A program made the translations under genes and the position numbers. Below, in pieces: positions 32,282 through 43,739 of a stretch of 45,598 bases of DNA. The stretch is from Scytalidium lignicola (Eukaryota > Ascomycota > Leotiomycetes), in the NCBI GenBank assembly GCA_002812745.2, contig NCSJ02000329.1, positions 1 through 45,598 on the forward strand, given 5' to 3'. Position 1 is the first letter of the stretch. Every line of letters begins with the position of its first letter. The notes under the pieces were generated by a model that worked only from the letters and a program-made list of their open reading frames with translations, was not told the origin of the DNA and searched no databases.

Positions 32282-34478
32282 ATGCATGATAATACTCCAA
32301 TTACAATGAAACGGAGAAACATATTTTCATTTTTACCAATCAAGGACCGAATTTATCAAATCATTAACGCAAAAATTTCGAGATATGAACAGCAGGTCAT
32401 CAACAGCGACCATAACAATCCTGCTGCTTCTGTGATTTCTAATTCTCCCGAAAGGAGCCAGAATATCAGCGGTGGGGTCCGGACCCTAGAGAATCAGCCG
32501 GGCTGTGAAACAATGACTAGGAAGATTCTTACCCATGGTGGACAAAGTCCTGACGGCGATCGACTATACCATCCACTAAATGACCAAGAGATTCGCGTGA
32601 TAGAGATTCTGCCTGGCCCTGATGAAGATATAATCGAGTGCCAGATGAAACATATTAAACTAGTTCAATCGGGTTTTAATACTCTATCTTACGTGTGGGG
32701 AAATCTCACGGAACCAAAAATTCCTATCGTTGTCAATGGGCATAAACTAGAAGTGACGGAGAGTTGCCTATTAACTTTGCAAGAGCTCAGGAGAGAATTC
32801 ATGGGTACATCAGGGGCTTATTTAATTTGGATTGACGCTATATGTATCAACCAAAATGATCTTCAAGAACGAAGCCGACAAGTATTATCCATGAGCAACA
32901 TTTATGGAAATTCAGCAAGGTTAATTATATGGCTTGGGCCGGATAATGACGGAAGTCAGAAAGCTATCGAAAGCATGAAAAGGCTCCCAGAGGTTTGCCA
33001 CTCCGACAATTCTGGACAACCCTGTGAGAATTGCAAAGTTGATGAAGAAAGCATCCACCGCTGGCTATGTATCATTTCGCTCTTCTCACGCCCTTGGTTT
33101 ACACGCGTTTAGGTGATCCAGGAATATCTCGCAATGGCACAACTGAAATGGGCCACAAACAGAAAATTAGAATCGGACGCCATTGTATTCTATTGTGGCA
33201 CAAGCCGAGTCAGCCCAGCTGTTCTAGCACGGACATTGCATCATTCTTGCTGGCTTGCTCCGGTATATAGCATGGATCCGGAAAAATTCGAGAATAGTGT
33301 TGGTGAGCAAGTCTGCATTCTTTATAATTCTTTTAGAAGAGGCTCAGAGTTCCTCCGAGATATCATGGACAGGGCAGGTGCTCCGCTATATTTAAGTTCT
33401 GCCGAAAGAACAGCACATCATTTCTTTCGTTGTATTGTAAGGGGCTCGGCATATAATGCAACGGATCCTCGAGATCGAATATATGCACATTTTCCACTTC
33501 AGCGGGGCTGGAAAGACTTTAATATGTGGGCAGTTATACAGGAATTGTCTAGAGATATGTTGATTCAATGGTGGGGAGAAGGTAGTGAGCCTACCGATGA
33601 TTCACCTGTAGCACNTTTTTCATCAAAGCATGGTTGCTAATACTTTGAATTTTTCAAAGTTAATCGTGGACTATAACAGGTCTGTCGAAGACGTCTATTC
33701 CAGCTTAGTCCACTATATGCTGTTCTCTACAAAAAGTCTTAATATTTTAAGTCCCTGTCATAGACGCAGCAGTCATATAACTAGAACTTGGGTCGCTGAT
33801 TGGACCACTATTTCCTTTTATGAAAAAGGATTTCTGCAATCGGGAGGGCTTCTGACTAGTTCGATTTCTGGCCGCCAGAGTTTAGAATCATTCCACGCCT
33901 CTAAAGGTGAAGTCGCAGTCGCGACTTTTAGTCCTGATCTGTCAGCACTATATGTCAAGGGGTTTCGAGTTGCTAGTGTAGCAGGATCGATGACTGATCT
34001 AAAGGGGCCATGGCCAGGGTTGCATGTTGTGCTTTCAAACAAAATTGTATTGATTGAACTGTTAAACAATTGGGTTAAGAATGGGTTTTATAAAACACTT
34101 GAAGTTGCACGAAAGGCTTTGTGGGCTGTCACCGTTGGTGGAATGAGAGAAGGAGACGAGCTAGGATTTTCGAAATGGCGTGCGTGGCTTGACAACGATG
34201 AACCGAATCTGGATCTCTGGACTATAGCTCTCGCTGTGCAAATTTCTCGGACATTGTTCTACACAAGTGATGGAAAGCCCGGAAAAGGATGGAGCTCCGT
34301 CAGACAAAGGGATCTTGTGTGTATCATCCTTGGCTGTGACGTGCCCTTGGTCCTACGACAAACAGGAGATTATTACAAGCTTATTGGTGATTGCTATGTA
34401 GATGGTATTATGCAAGGAGAGGCTATGAAATACCTTGAAGAAGGAAAGTTAAACTTAGAGACATTTGAAATACACTGA
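32282..34478 (+). pseudogene. HET-domain gene with nonsense codon and frame change
   Basis: A HET protein of roughly 730 residues, if read through. The HET domain is well preserved: FNTLSYVWG, IPIVVNGHKLEVT, LIWIDAICINQNDLQER, QVLSMSNIYGNSARLIIWLG and SRPWFTRV. The next codon is TAG (33110-33112) exactly where the family has Trp in RVWVIQE; the same frame continues with VIQEYLAMAQ. A second break lies at an N (33615) before a T run, after which the reading resumes one frame over, from 33630, to the TAA-free C-terminus ending at TGA 34476-34478. The C-terminus keeps the family block QRDLVCIILGCDVPLVLR...YVDGIMQGEAM. HET proteins trigger self/non-self cell death in fungi. The second break may be an assembly artefact; the TAG is unambiguous. 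Without readthrough, a 276-residue HET-domain-only protein would result. Confidence 0.85.
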
Positions 34479-34564
34479 GTTTTAATTATATTTATATTAG
34501 GTTCTTTGATTATTGTATTCAATAGTATTTTATACACCTTTCTGTTATATTATAACTTACTTGT

Positions 34565-34777
34565 TGTCGGTTCACCTCTACGGCGAACGTACAGCCTCCA
34601 ATCTATGGAGGTAATACATGTTGATATGGTAGTTAATTGTTGTTAGCTATAGGTAGGTTCGTACTGCGGTAGATATATGGGGGAGTACTGCCATACAGCA
34701 CCGCCCTCTCCTACCGCAATAGAACTAGCCTAATCTTATCTACACGTGATTCTAGCTTACATGTGACCATGCCAACA
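34565..34777 (+). repeat. Solo LTR, family A (213 bp)
   Basis: Begins TGTCGGTTCACCTCTA and ends CATGCCAACA. It is flanked on both sides by a perfect 5-bp target duplication, CTTGT (34560-34564 and 34778-34782). It is related to the LTR at 7001-7198 in its ends, central G-rich/C-rich hairpin and CACGTG..CATGTG end. No internal domain remains, so it is a solo LTR formed by recombination. It sits 86 bp past the HET stop codon. Confidence 0.85.
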
Positions 34778-34782
34778 CTTGT

Positions 34783-35150
34783 ATTATGTTTAAAATGTGG
34801 CAGGCACGTTTAGTTGTTTGGCACATCATACAATTCATGTTAAAATGTATTTGTATAGAGATTTTAGTACGAAGTTTATTTCTGGGTATGTTTTTAAGTA
34901 ACTTCTGCAAAAGCAATGATAACTCGTGCTTTTTACAGTGCATCTGGTCTAAAGTTGAAACAGTGAACAGAACGGCATTCTTGTAAGACCAAAGGATTCC
35001 AATACTGCATTGAAAGATAGGAAAGGAACTAGAACATATATTACAATAAAGGACATATAGCAGAAATAAGTAATAATATAATGGTTTATCATTTGCTAAC
35101 AAAAAGAACAATTATCTGTTAAAGCAGTTTCTAGTTACATGTCGGGTTGC
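34783..35150. other. Intergenic
   Basis: No gene supported. Overlapping open frames on both strands (34752-35111 minus, 34786-34986 plus) are rich in hydrophobic and Lys residues and have no domain. Confidence 0.5.
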
Positions 35151-35153
35151 AGT

Positions 35154-35259
35154 TGAGCGGGGGTACGAGATTTCTCAGCGAGGGTAGAAAGTGTGGCGGC
35201 GCCACACTTCTCAACGGGGGTACGGAGAAACTTTTCAATAGTTCAGCAGGGGTAGAGAA
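35154..35259 (+). repeat. Four degenerate TCAGCGGGGGTA-type motifs with palindrome
   Basis: Related motifs start at 35154 (TGAGCGGGGGTACGAGA), 35175 (TCAGCGAGGGTAGAAA), 35211 (TCAACGGGGGTACGGAGA) and 35243 (TCAGCAGGGGTAGAGAA). Between the second and third lies a 21-bp near-perfect palindrome, AAGTGTGGCG G CGCCACACTT. Direct subterminal motifs plus a palindrome resemble the end of a DNA transposon, but I found no partner end. Confidence 0.5.
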
Positions 35260-35289
35260 TTAATCCGAAATGGCTGTGCTTATTCAGTG

Positions 35290-37656
35290 CATATGCTGGA
35301 TTGTGAGAGAGTCCGTGATCGGGGCAGGGTGCAAAAACCAGTAAAAATACGTAAGTGACATGTAAAGTAACAGTAAACTAATGCATATGCATTGTGTATG
35401 TACAGCCAATTATCAATCGAAAGATGAATTTGTATATGTCCTAAAGAGGTACATATACAATGCTTATGTGCAGTTAAGAAGTAAGATGAAAAAATTTTGC
35501 TTTAAGTTCAAGACTTAAGTAGTAATATAACTAATATTATATACACAGCATATATACTCTTTATGTAAGAGAAAGATATAAAGGTCAATCAAAGTATATA
35601 TATTACTATATTAATTTATTTTAAAATATATTAAGTTATTAATAGAGTATAATAATGAATATTCAGAAATAAGAGCTTGGTTAACAAGTTGTAAAGTAAG
35701 TATTATTTTTTTAGTATTTTGAAAATATATTTCATAAATAATAATGATATATAAGAGCTAAATATTAACTATAAAACAAATAATTAAGATAATAGATTTG
35801 ATATATCAAGTAATTATAATATTGATGATCAAGGTCCTTTATCTATTTAGGACAAGGAATTGGATATAAGAAATATATGATTATATATAAGCTTGAATAA
35901 GGTATATCTATACTTTACATATGCTAATACTATACTAAGATCATATAAGAAGAAATTATATAGTATAACATTTGTTTTAACTTTAATAGAAAGCAAAAGA
36001 TCTTAGTTACAAAGGTTTATAACTACTTTATAATGCTAGTGTATCCTTAAACATATATTATAAGAATTACTTATTTTATTCATAGTTGATCATTACTTGT
36101 TATAAGGAATAAACTTTAAGATTTGCAAATATTATTTTTGGAGAAAATGTTATAAGTATGTAAAGTATATGTTTAATATATACAACAAATGTACTAACTA
36201 AAAAGGTTTAGTTTTCTTTATACTACATTGATAAACTATAGTTAGTTAAATTGTTACTCTTAGAAAAGACTAATAATAAAGCATATTATCAAGCTTAGAA
36301 GTGTAATAGTATAAAGTATTGTTAATAAGCATATCCTGATGTACTTTGCATGTACAATGTATATGATTATGTTAAACTTGTAAATATTAATAATCTTCAA
36401 AAATTAGTTAGTTAATTATATTAGTATAATCAAATTGAATAATAAAATAAACATATTACAGAATAATGGNTTTTGTGTTTTTGAACAGAATTAGGATTAA
36501 GAAAATGGCCTTTATCAATAGAATAATATATATATATGTAAAGGCTAAAGGATTATTATATTTAATTGAAATAGAGTATGTTTTATATTATACTTATGAA
36601 GAAGGTATGTTAAGTATATGCTTAGAACTTATATATTAACTGTTCTTTCAATAGTAATATTGAACTATAGTATAAAGTTATTACAATACCTTAATTAACT
36701 TTATGAATTGATATTAGATATTTGAAGGTATTAACAAAGAATAGTATCTAATATCAACAAAATAAGTATATATATATAGGATAAACTACAAAAAGAAAGA
36801 GATTATGTAATATGTATATATTCTTTATATATTAAGGGTATAAACAATATATGCTAAGTATAAGTAAGCTTTGATTATCCTTAAGGTTAAGGTCAAATTT
36901 GCTATTAACATTATGATGTTAAATATAATCTTTATATATTAAAGAACTATTATCATTATTGATTTATATGTTTAATATTAAGAGGATTGTATTTACATTA
37001 TTCTTTATATCTAATTAGATTATCTAATGTTATACAAGTTGATATTTTGAATACTTTAAACTATATAAATGTTATAACTTTGACTGGACATAAGTAATAT
37101 ATATGCTAAGTATATGGATAACTTATATATATAAGTTGTTTTGTTATTGAAAAGTAATTTACAAACTTATAATAAAAGTATAATCAAGATATACTTTATA
37201 CTATTCATCTAAGCTTAAATTATGAAGATTAACTATTAACTTTAATTTGAAAAGAATAGTTATTAAGATTCTTAAAGGGTATAACATTTACAAGTTTGTT
37301 TACTCATAGTATATTTATTGTATATACACTGCTTATAAGTTTAAATGTTGTATAAGAATATAATATTGATTATAATAAACTAAATGAAGAATAATAAATT
37401 TAGAAAATCCATTATTTTGATAATCAGCATTATCTAATCATATATTGTATATATGCATAAGCTAAAGCATTCTTCAATTCACCTTGCCTTGAAATAGATT
37501 TGTTATTCAAAATAGTATAAGGTAAAACAAATCTGTATTTGATAATAAGATAAGATAAAAGATTAAAATATATCTAAGTTTTTGTATATACTTTCCTTAA
37601 TCTTAAAATATATATAGTATATATTATAATGTTTTCTTATATATTTAAGGTTATAA
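35290..37656. other. AT-rich degenerate tract
   Basis: Very AT-rich DNA without a recognisable reading frame. It has repeated TATATGCTAAGTATA-like words (36848, 37097 and nearby) and a 13-bp perfect inverted repeat at 36708-36757. It is probably decayed mobile DNA; I could not assign a family. Confidence 0.55.
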
Positions 37657-37661
37657 GTGAA
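37657..37661. repeat. Target-site duplication GTGAA, left
   Basis: GTGAA directly precedes the left LTR and is matched by GTGAA at 45441-45445 directly after the right LTR, fixing the ends of the retrotransposon. Confidence 0.9.
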
Positions 37662-37928
37662 TGTCAGGGGTATCCGTACGCAGAGTGAAGAGAGACTAGG
37701 AGGCTGAAACATAATAGGAGACTAGCAGTGAGATAGCAGTTGGTTAAGTGTAGATTTACTCTAAAACTCAGTGTTCTTCTAAAATTACAAGATTGATCTC
37801 TGACTCTTGTCAAAGAGAAGAGGAAACCTTTCTCTTTATAGACAAGAGTCAGTAGCTAAGGAGTGGCTAGGACTCAGACTATTATCCTTTTCCCCCCTTC
37901 ACGTGATTAGTGCATTAAGGCCTTGATA
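37662..37928 (-). repeat. 3' LTR of chromovirus (267 bp)
   Basis: Begins TGTCAGGGGTATCC and ends CCTTGATA on the plus strand. It aligns without length change to the LTR at 45174-45440. Nearly all differences I saw are transitions, mostly with A/T in the other copy. Confidence 0.9.
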
Positions 37929-40239
37929 ATATCTCCTCCTTTCTAAGCTCTTGTCCTCAGGAGTTACAGTTGTACTACTTACTAAGATGTAATGACAGAA
38001 TGTAGTACTCTCCTATTCTATAATTAGACTCCAGATAAAGAGTGTTAAACTTAACATTCTTAGTTTTAGCATTTTGGCATGTTTGTTATTTTAGCAAACA
38101 CAAGATATCTCTTAATATTGACCTTATAATAAAGTTCTAGCAAACCTTTTACTAGGCTTTGAAGATCTTTCTTTGTTCTTTTAATTCAATGTTGTAAGCT
38201 ACAGTAAGGTTAAGAGTTAAATATCTTACTCTTATTGTAAACTTCCTTTTTAGACTATAGTTTGCTTATAGTTAAGTAATTACAAACAATCACTAAGTTT
38301 TATAATAAGGATATTACTGTTCTTGCTCTTTTAATGTAGTTTTATTGTACTAAATATACTTATTGAGAAAAGCCTTAATAATAATATTCTCTGAGTTTTA
38401 AGTTATTGTATATGTCCATTTAAGTAGGTATTCTCTTCTTCAATTCTACTTCTTTTTCTAAGCATTAACTGATGATTGTTAATATTACCTTTCTTTTTGA
38501 AGAACTTTACTGTATTCTCATGGCTTTCTACTAGTATAGCTCTTGTTAGGCTGTAACTTTCTTGTTATCTTTTCTTTTATTATATTTCCTCTTCTTTTAC
38601 CTTTGTTTGTCAAGATTCTTTAAGCAGAATTGTCTCTTGTTAAGTTATAACTTATTCTTTGCTATACTCCTCCTTGATCTTCTAATTTAGCTTGTTTTCC
38701 TACCTTCACCTTTGTTCAGTTATTACTTCTTTTCTCCAGGAATCATACAACAGAATTATCTCTTACTGAGTTATAACTCATTCTTTGTTATATTCNTTCT
38801 TTGATTTTTCAATTCAGCTTGCTTTTCACCTTCTTATCTTACTTTCATTTTGTACTTTTGTATAATACCTTTACCTTCGTTTAATTATTACTTTCTTGCT
38901 CAAAGAATTACATAGTAAAATTATCTTTTGTTAAGTTACAACTTGTTCTTTACTACATTCTTTCTTGATTCTCTAATTCAGCTTGCCTTGCACNTTTTCA
39001 CTTAGCTTTAGGATATCTCTTCTTTCTTCTCATACCCTTGCTTAACTCTAGTTATAACACTTGTTAACCTTTTGTTAGGTTGTAAAGATGACGTCAACAA
39101 ACGCTAAACCCCTTGTTCTCACTGATAAGGAAGTATTATGTCAACGATGTCTTTATAGCTTGTCTAGGTGGAAAGCTAGTGTTTTGTAATAGTGTACAGA
39201 TGATACTAGTAAGTTATAACTATTATTGTGTAATTACTTTACTGCTATTATACAACTGCTTGGCTAATATTCTGTAAGTTAATCTTCAAAATGTTCATAT
39301 TGTAAGCAGAATAATAAGGCTTGTCTTCTAGTAAGTATATTCCTCCTTCTTTGTTTGTTCTTACAAACTGATGGTTAGTTATTTACTAACTTCTTGCTAG
39401 CTAACTGGTTTGTTAAAAGCATGAAGCAGAGTACTTTGTACTATTATTATTGTGTATAACAATATTCCTGATATAAGTTTCAATATAATGGTTATTGCTA
39501 GTGCTAAGCTCTTGTTAACCTGGTGCTAGGATAATGTTAAGGTAGTATAAATGGCTGTTTTGAAAAGCCTTTAATTCATTAAGAACTTTAAAAGTATGCC
39601 TTCTTTATATTTTCAAGAACTTAAGCAAGAAGAGTTGGCTAAGTAGAAAAAGAAAAGTATCTTAGTATTAGAGTTGTTAAGTTATTTATTAAAGAAGGTG
39701 TTTAAGGATGTAATAAGTCTTTTTNAAAAAAGTAAAAAAGTCTTTATACAGATTATAATAGAATAGTGAGTTACTTGTATAATTGTTGCTAGGTAAGTAT
39801 TAATTAAAGGATAGTATCTTAAGGTAGAAGAGCTCTTTGATAATGAAGGTAATGATGAAGATGATGGTAATAATGATAAGGCATAACTCCTGCTCTTCTC
39901 TTGCTTATCTCTTACAAGGTTAGAACTTAAGTGTCTGGTTTCTCTCTCTGCTTGCTTTGTAAGGTTAAAGCTAGTCTCCTGCTTAGTTAATGCTAAGTTA
40001 GTGCTAAGTTCTTAGCTGAGTATATTTTAGATGAATTTAGACTATTGTCTTATGATGTTTTCTTTCTTGTAATTATATTTTGTGTTATACTTTGTGAAAA
40101 ATTATCTAAAGTACATTAATCATCCTTATTACAAGGTAATTACTAGCCTTTTAAGTCTTCCTTGCTTTCTCCTAACTTTAAGGTTACTCAGATTTAGGTT
40201 ATGTTTCTTATTATACTCTTCTAGTATTTTACTATTATT

Positions 40240-40365
40240 AATATTTTCTTATAACTCTTAAGAATCTTCTTTGTTGGTATATCCCTTCTAGCTAATAAGG
40301 TATTTGAAAATTCCTCTTTATTATTCATAGTCTAAGATTACTTCTACTTCATATTCATTGTCTAA
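40240..40365 (-). pseudogene. Chromodomain remnant of the chromovirus pol
   Basis: On the minus strand it reads EYEVEVILDYE..RGIFKYLIS.KGYTNKEDS.EL, where dots are stops. It matches the chromodomain pattern (EY.VE.IL......G...YL..WKGY....DSWEP), with both conserved Trp codons turned to TAG. In chromoviruses this domain steers integration to marked chromatin. Confidence 0.8.
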
Positions 40366-40899
40366 GTTGATAGTACTTATCTCTTCTGGTTCTAGGTTAT
40401 TATTCTTTTACTTCTTGTACAACTCAAGAGTAAAGATAAGGAAAACAAGGTGAATGTGAATTTACTTTAGCATATCTAGCTTATAAGCAAGGTTATAGTC
40501 TCCTATTACCTTTGTTATTTTCCAAAGCCTTAAGTATTTGTTAGCAAACTTATAACAAGGTTATTATTGCTTGATATAAACGGTAAAGATTAATACTTAG
40601 TCTTTAAGGTTAAAAGACTTTAGCTCTTGACGTTAGTTATACTATTTCTTATAAAGTTTCTAAGTATGTTAAAGTAAACTTACAATCTTGTTATAACTCT
40701 TTTGTAGCTCTTCAATTCTCTTAGTTGTTACTAGTACTTTAAAAGGAAGCTCTTTGCTGGTTAGCCTTAACTCTGCTAGTCCTTGCAGTTTGTATCCTAT
40801 GAAGGCCTTTACAGGAGACATCTGTATATCAGAATACTATAAGGTGTTGTAAATATACCCTACTAAGTATAACTTAGTTGTTCAATCATCTTGAGTGAA

Positions 40900-41560
40900 A
40901 AAGTAGTAAACTTGTAAGTAGTGTTCTAGGTTCTGGTTTTGATGTTCAGTTTGGCTGTCAGTTTAGGGATGCTATACAATACTCATCTGCCTCTTTACTA
41001 TTAGGTAGTAACAAAGGGACACTTAGAACTTGCTCTTGAATTAGGTATCTTGATCAGATATTATACCCTTAAATAAACCAAATAGTCAGATGATATAACA
41101 TAATAACAACTTAATAACTTTATCAATACTAATATACTTAATGGTAAGGATATAAATTGAGTATTTGGTGAACTTGTAAACTATTACTAGAATAATATTG
41201 TATTCCTTACTTTTGAAGGAAGTAAAAGGTAGTAATTTAATAATGAAATCCATTAAGATTTCTTTAAAAAGTCTAGTTGGTATTAGTAAAGGTATTAACT
41301 TATTATAAGGTAGATAATGTCTTAACTTAGTTCTTTAGCAAATAGTATAAGTAAAGATGTACTTCTTGATGTCTTTTTGCAAACTATTTTAATGGTAATA
41401 GTTAGTTAGCCATTTTAAAACTTTAGTAATACTTAGATATCTGCTAGTAAGAGTATCATGGAAAGCATTTAACAATTCAATCTTTAATAGGTGGTTATCA
41501 AAAATGTAAATATATCCTTGATACCTTAAAAGCTTATCATCTTCTAATGCTTAAAGGTTA
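40900..41560 (-). pseudogene. Integrase remnant
   Basis: Minus-strand text includes HDTLTS.YLSITKVLKWL with a following DIKKYI..CTIC-like segment (zinc-binding part, about 41390-41510), then a core with IILVIVYKFTKYLIYI and ISDQDT. Multiple stops interrupt it. Boundaries are approximate. Confidence 0.7.
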
Positions 41561-42469
41561 TACCTTAAGACTTTAGCAATGAATTGCTTATTATGTCATT
41601 ATTTCCATTCTTTGTTGACAACAAAAGTGTTCTTTTGTTGTACTTTATGAATAACATTTGTAAAGTTAAGTAATAAGTCTTTTAACGTTGTTGTAGCTTT
41701 AGTCTTTCTAGCTTACATTAAAAGAACATACAATTTACAACTTATAACTTTAATAGTAGTATTATCCTAGAAAGACATAATGCTTTGAGTACTTTTAAGT
41801 TCAGTTGTTATAAAGTTGTTAAGCTTTTATAACTGATTAGCAAGGTCTTGATTGTTTGGTAAAATGAGTTCAGTTGTCAAGGAATTTACTTTCTTTGACT
41901 AGTTAACAAGACCTTGACTTAACAAGCTTGTAAGTTCTTCATTGCTTACATTTAGCATTTGTAAGAACTTATTAAGAAAACTTAATAACAACTCTTGATA
42001 TATTGTTATAGTATTAGTTATATCTTGCAAATCAAGTCTTCTTGACAACTTATTAGTAAGGTTCTAAGAGCTTAGTCTATACTTAATCTTAAAATCATAT
42101 TTAGACAATTCTTGCAATTAATAAGCTTGTTTGTTGTTTAGTTGTAGCTTAGAAGTAAGGTAGTAATGGTTTAAGTAGTCAGTTAAAACTTTAACAAGGT
42201 ATTGTATATACGATAAGTAATGTCTTTATGTCTTAAAAGCTTTTATAATAGTTAGTAACTCAGTATTTAGGGTATTATAACATAGTTTAACCCTTTTCAA
42301 CTTTTTTAACATATATACAATAAGGTACTAGTACTCTTCTTATAATTAGGTTATAATTATGTTAACCGCAAAATCTAAAGTATCTGTCTTTAACCTGGTA
42401 AGTAGCTTCAGGTTATAATAACGTAGTAGTAGAGTAGTTATGAACAAGACATACATCTTCGTAAATGCT

Positions 42470-43160
42470 TCTTGTTACAAGAGAATTAACTAGAAGGTTG
42501 ATAGATGTCCTTTCTTCAGTATATCTGTTAATAGTATAATAACCTTTGAATAACCTTTAATAAACTAATGATAAAACCTAGTAAAGTTAAGAAAGATCTG
42601 CATGTCTTTTATGCTTTTAGGTTTTGGTTACTTAATAATAGTTATAACATGTTCTTTCTTTATACTTGTGCTTTTAAGAGTAATCACAAAGCTTAAAAAG
42701 GTGACTGTTTGAGAATGGAATGTACATTTCTTTAGGTTTGTATAAAAGCCTTATTACTATAACCTAACTAGTATATTATAAACAACTTGTACATATAACT
42801 CCTTGTCCTCTGTGTAAATCAAGATATCATTAAGGTATATAATACAGATAATGTTGATTAAACTTGTTAATACCTAGTTAATATATGTTTAGAAGGTAAT
42901 TGGTGTATTCGAAAGTCTAAATAGTATAATAAGATATTCAAAGTGTTTATACTTAGTTCTGAACATTGTCTTCTACTCATTTCCTTTATGAATACATATC
43001 TGGTGGTAAGTATCTTTCAAATCTAACTTAGTAAAGTATTTAGCCTTAGATAATCGACTAATGATTTCTGAAATTAAGAGTAATGTAATGTAGTTTTTCT
43101 TAATAATCTTGTTTAGTCCTTAGTAGTCAACATAAAGTTATAACTTGTTTCTTGGCTTGG
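42470..43160 (-). pseudogene. Reverse transcriptase remnant
   Basis: Minus-strand text includes KYFTKLDLKDTYHQI (about 42998-43045), FRTKYKHFEYLI, a catalytic block IYLNDILIY (42814-42840) where YxDD has become YLND, and FLNFTRFYH.FIKGYS. The aspartate loss (GAT to AAT) and internal stops make it inactive. RNase H-like text follows to about 41950. Confidence 0.85.
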
Positions 43161-43739
43161 ATACAAACAATATAAGAGTTCTTATTAGACTGATTAAGGG
43201 TTAGATCTATCCTTTTTGTATAATAACTTCTAAGTAGTCATGAAGTATTATAAGTTCATCTTTGGCTAAAGTATAAATAAGTCCCCAAGGTAGAGTTTGT
43301 TCTTCTTTTAGGTTGATATAATGTTCTAAAGAGGTATGAGGGGGTAGAATTCTAGTTAAGTTTATATTGAAGACATTCAAGTAATTATTATATTTTGATA
43401 GTATGACAGGTTATATTCTACTAACTTCCTTGTTAGTATTCTCTTGTAGTTTTGAGGGAGTAAGGATTATTCTAATTAAAACTATAGTATACTTAGTTAT
43501 GTGGTTAGCTTTTCGAAGTTATCTTTTTGTAGTGATTAGTAATAAGTATTGTTCTTGAAGAGGAAATACTTAAGTATTTTCTTTGTAATAGATAACTTAT
43601 AGCTTTACATTATTATGTTATGGTTTTCCTAATATAATTTCATATCTATTAAACTTAACTATTATGAAGTTGTAATGCTCTGTCCTTTTAAGTCTTTAGT
43701 TATTGATAATACAAGTTATAATATTCAAAGTTTTATAAG

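Noticed and set aside
33094..33112. GT...AG stretch around the HET stop as a possible intron
   Set aside because: It would be only about 16 nt and would remove family-conserved residues; a single TGG to TAG change explains the data better.
37090..37620. Short TATATGCTAAGTATA-like repeats as a CRISPR-like or satellite array
   Set aside because: Copies are irregularly spaced and degenerate in very AT-rich DNA; not an array.
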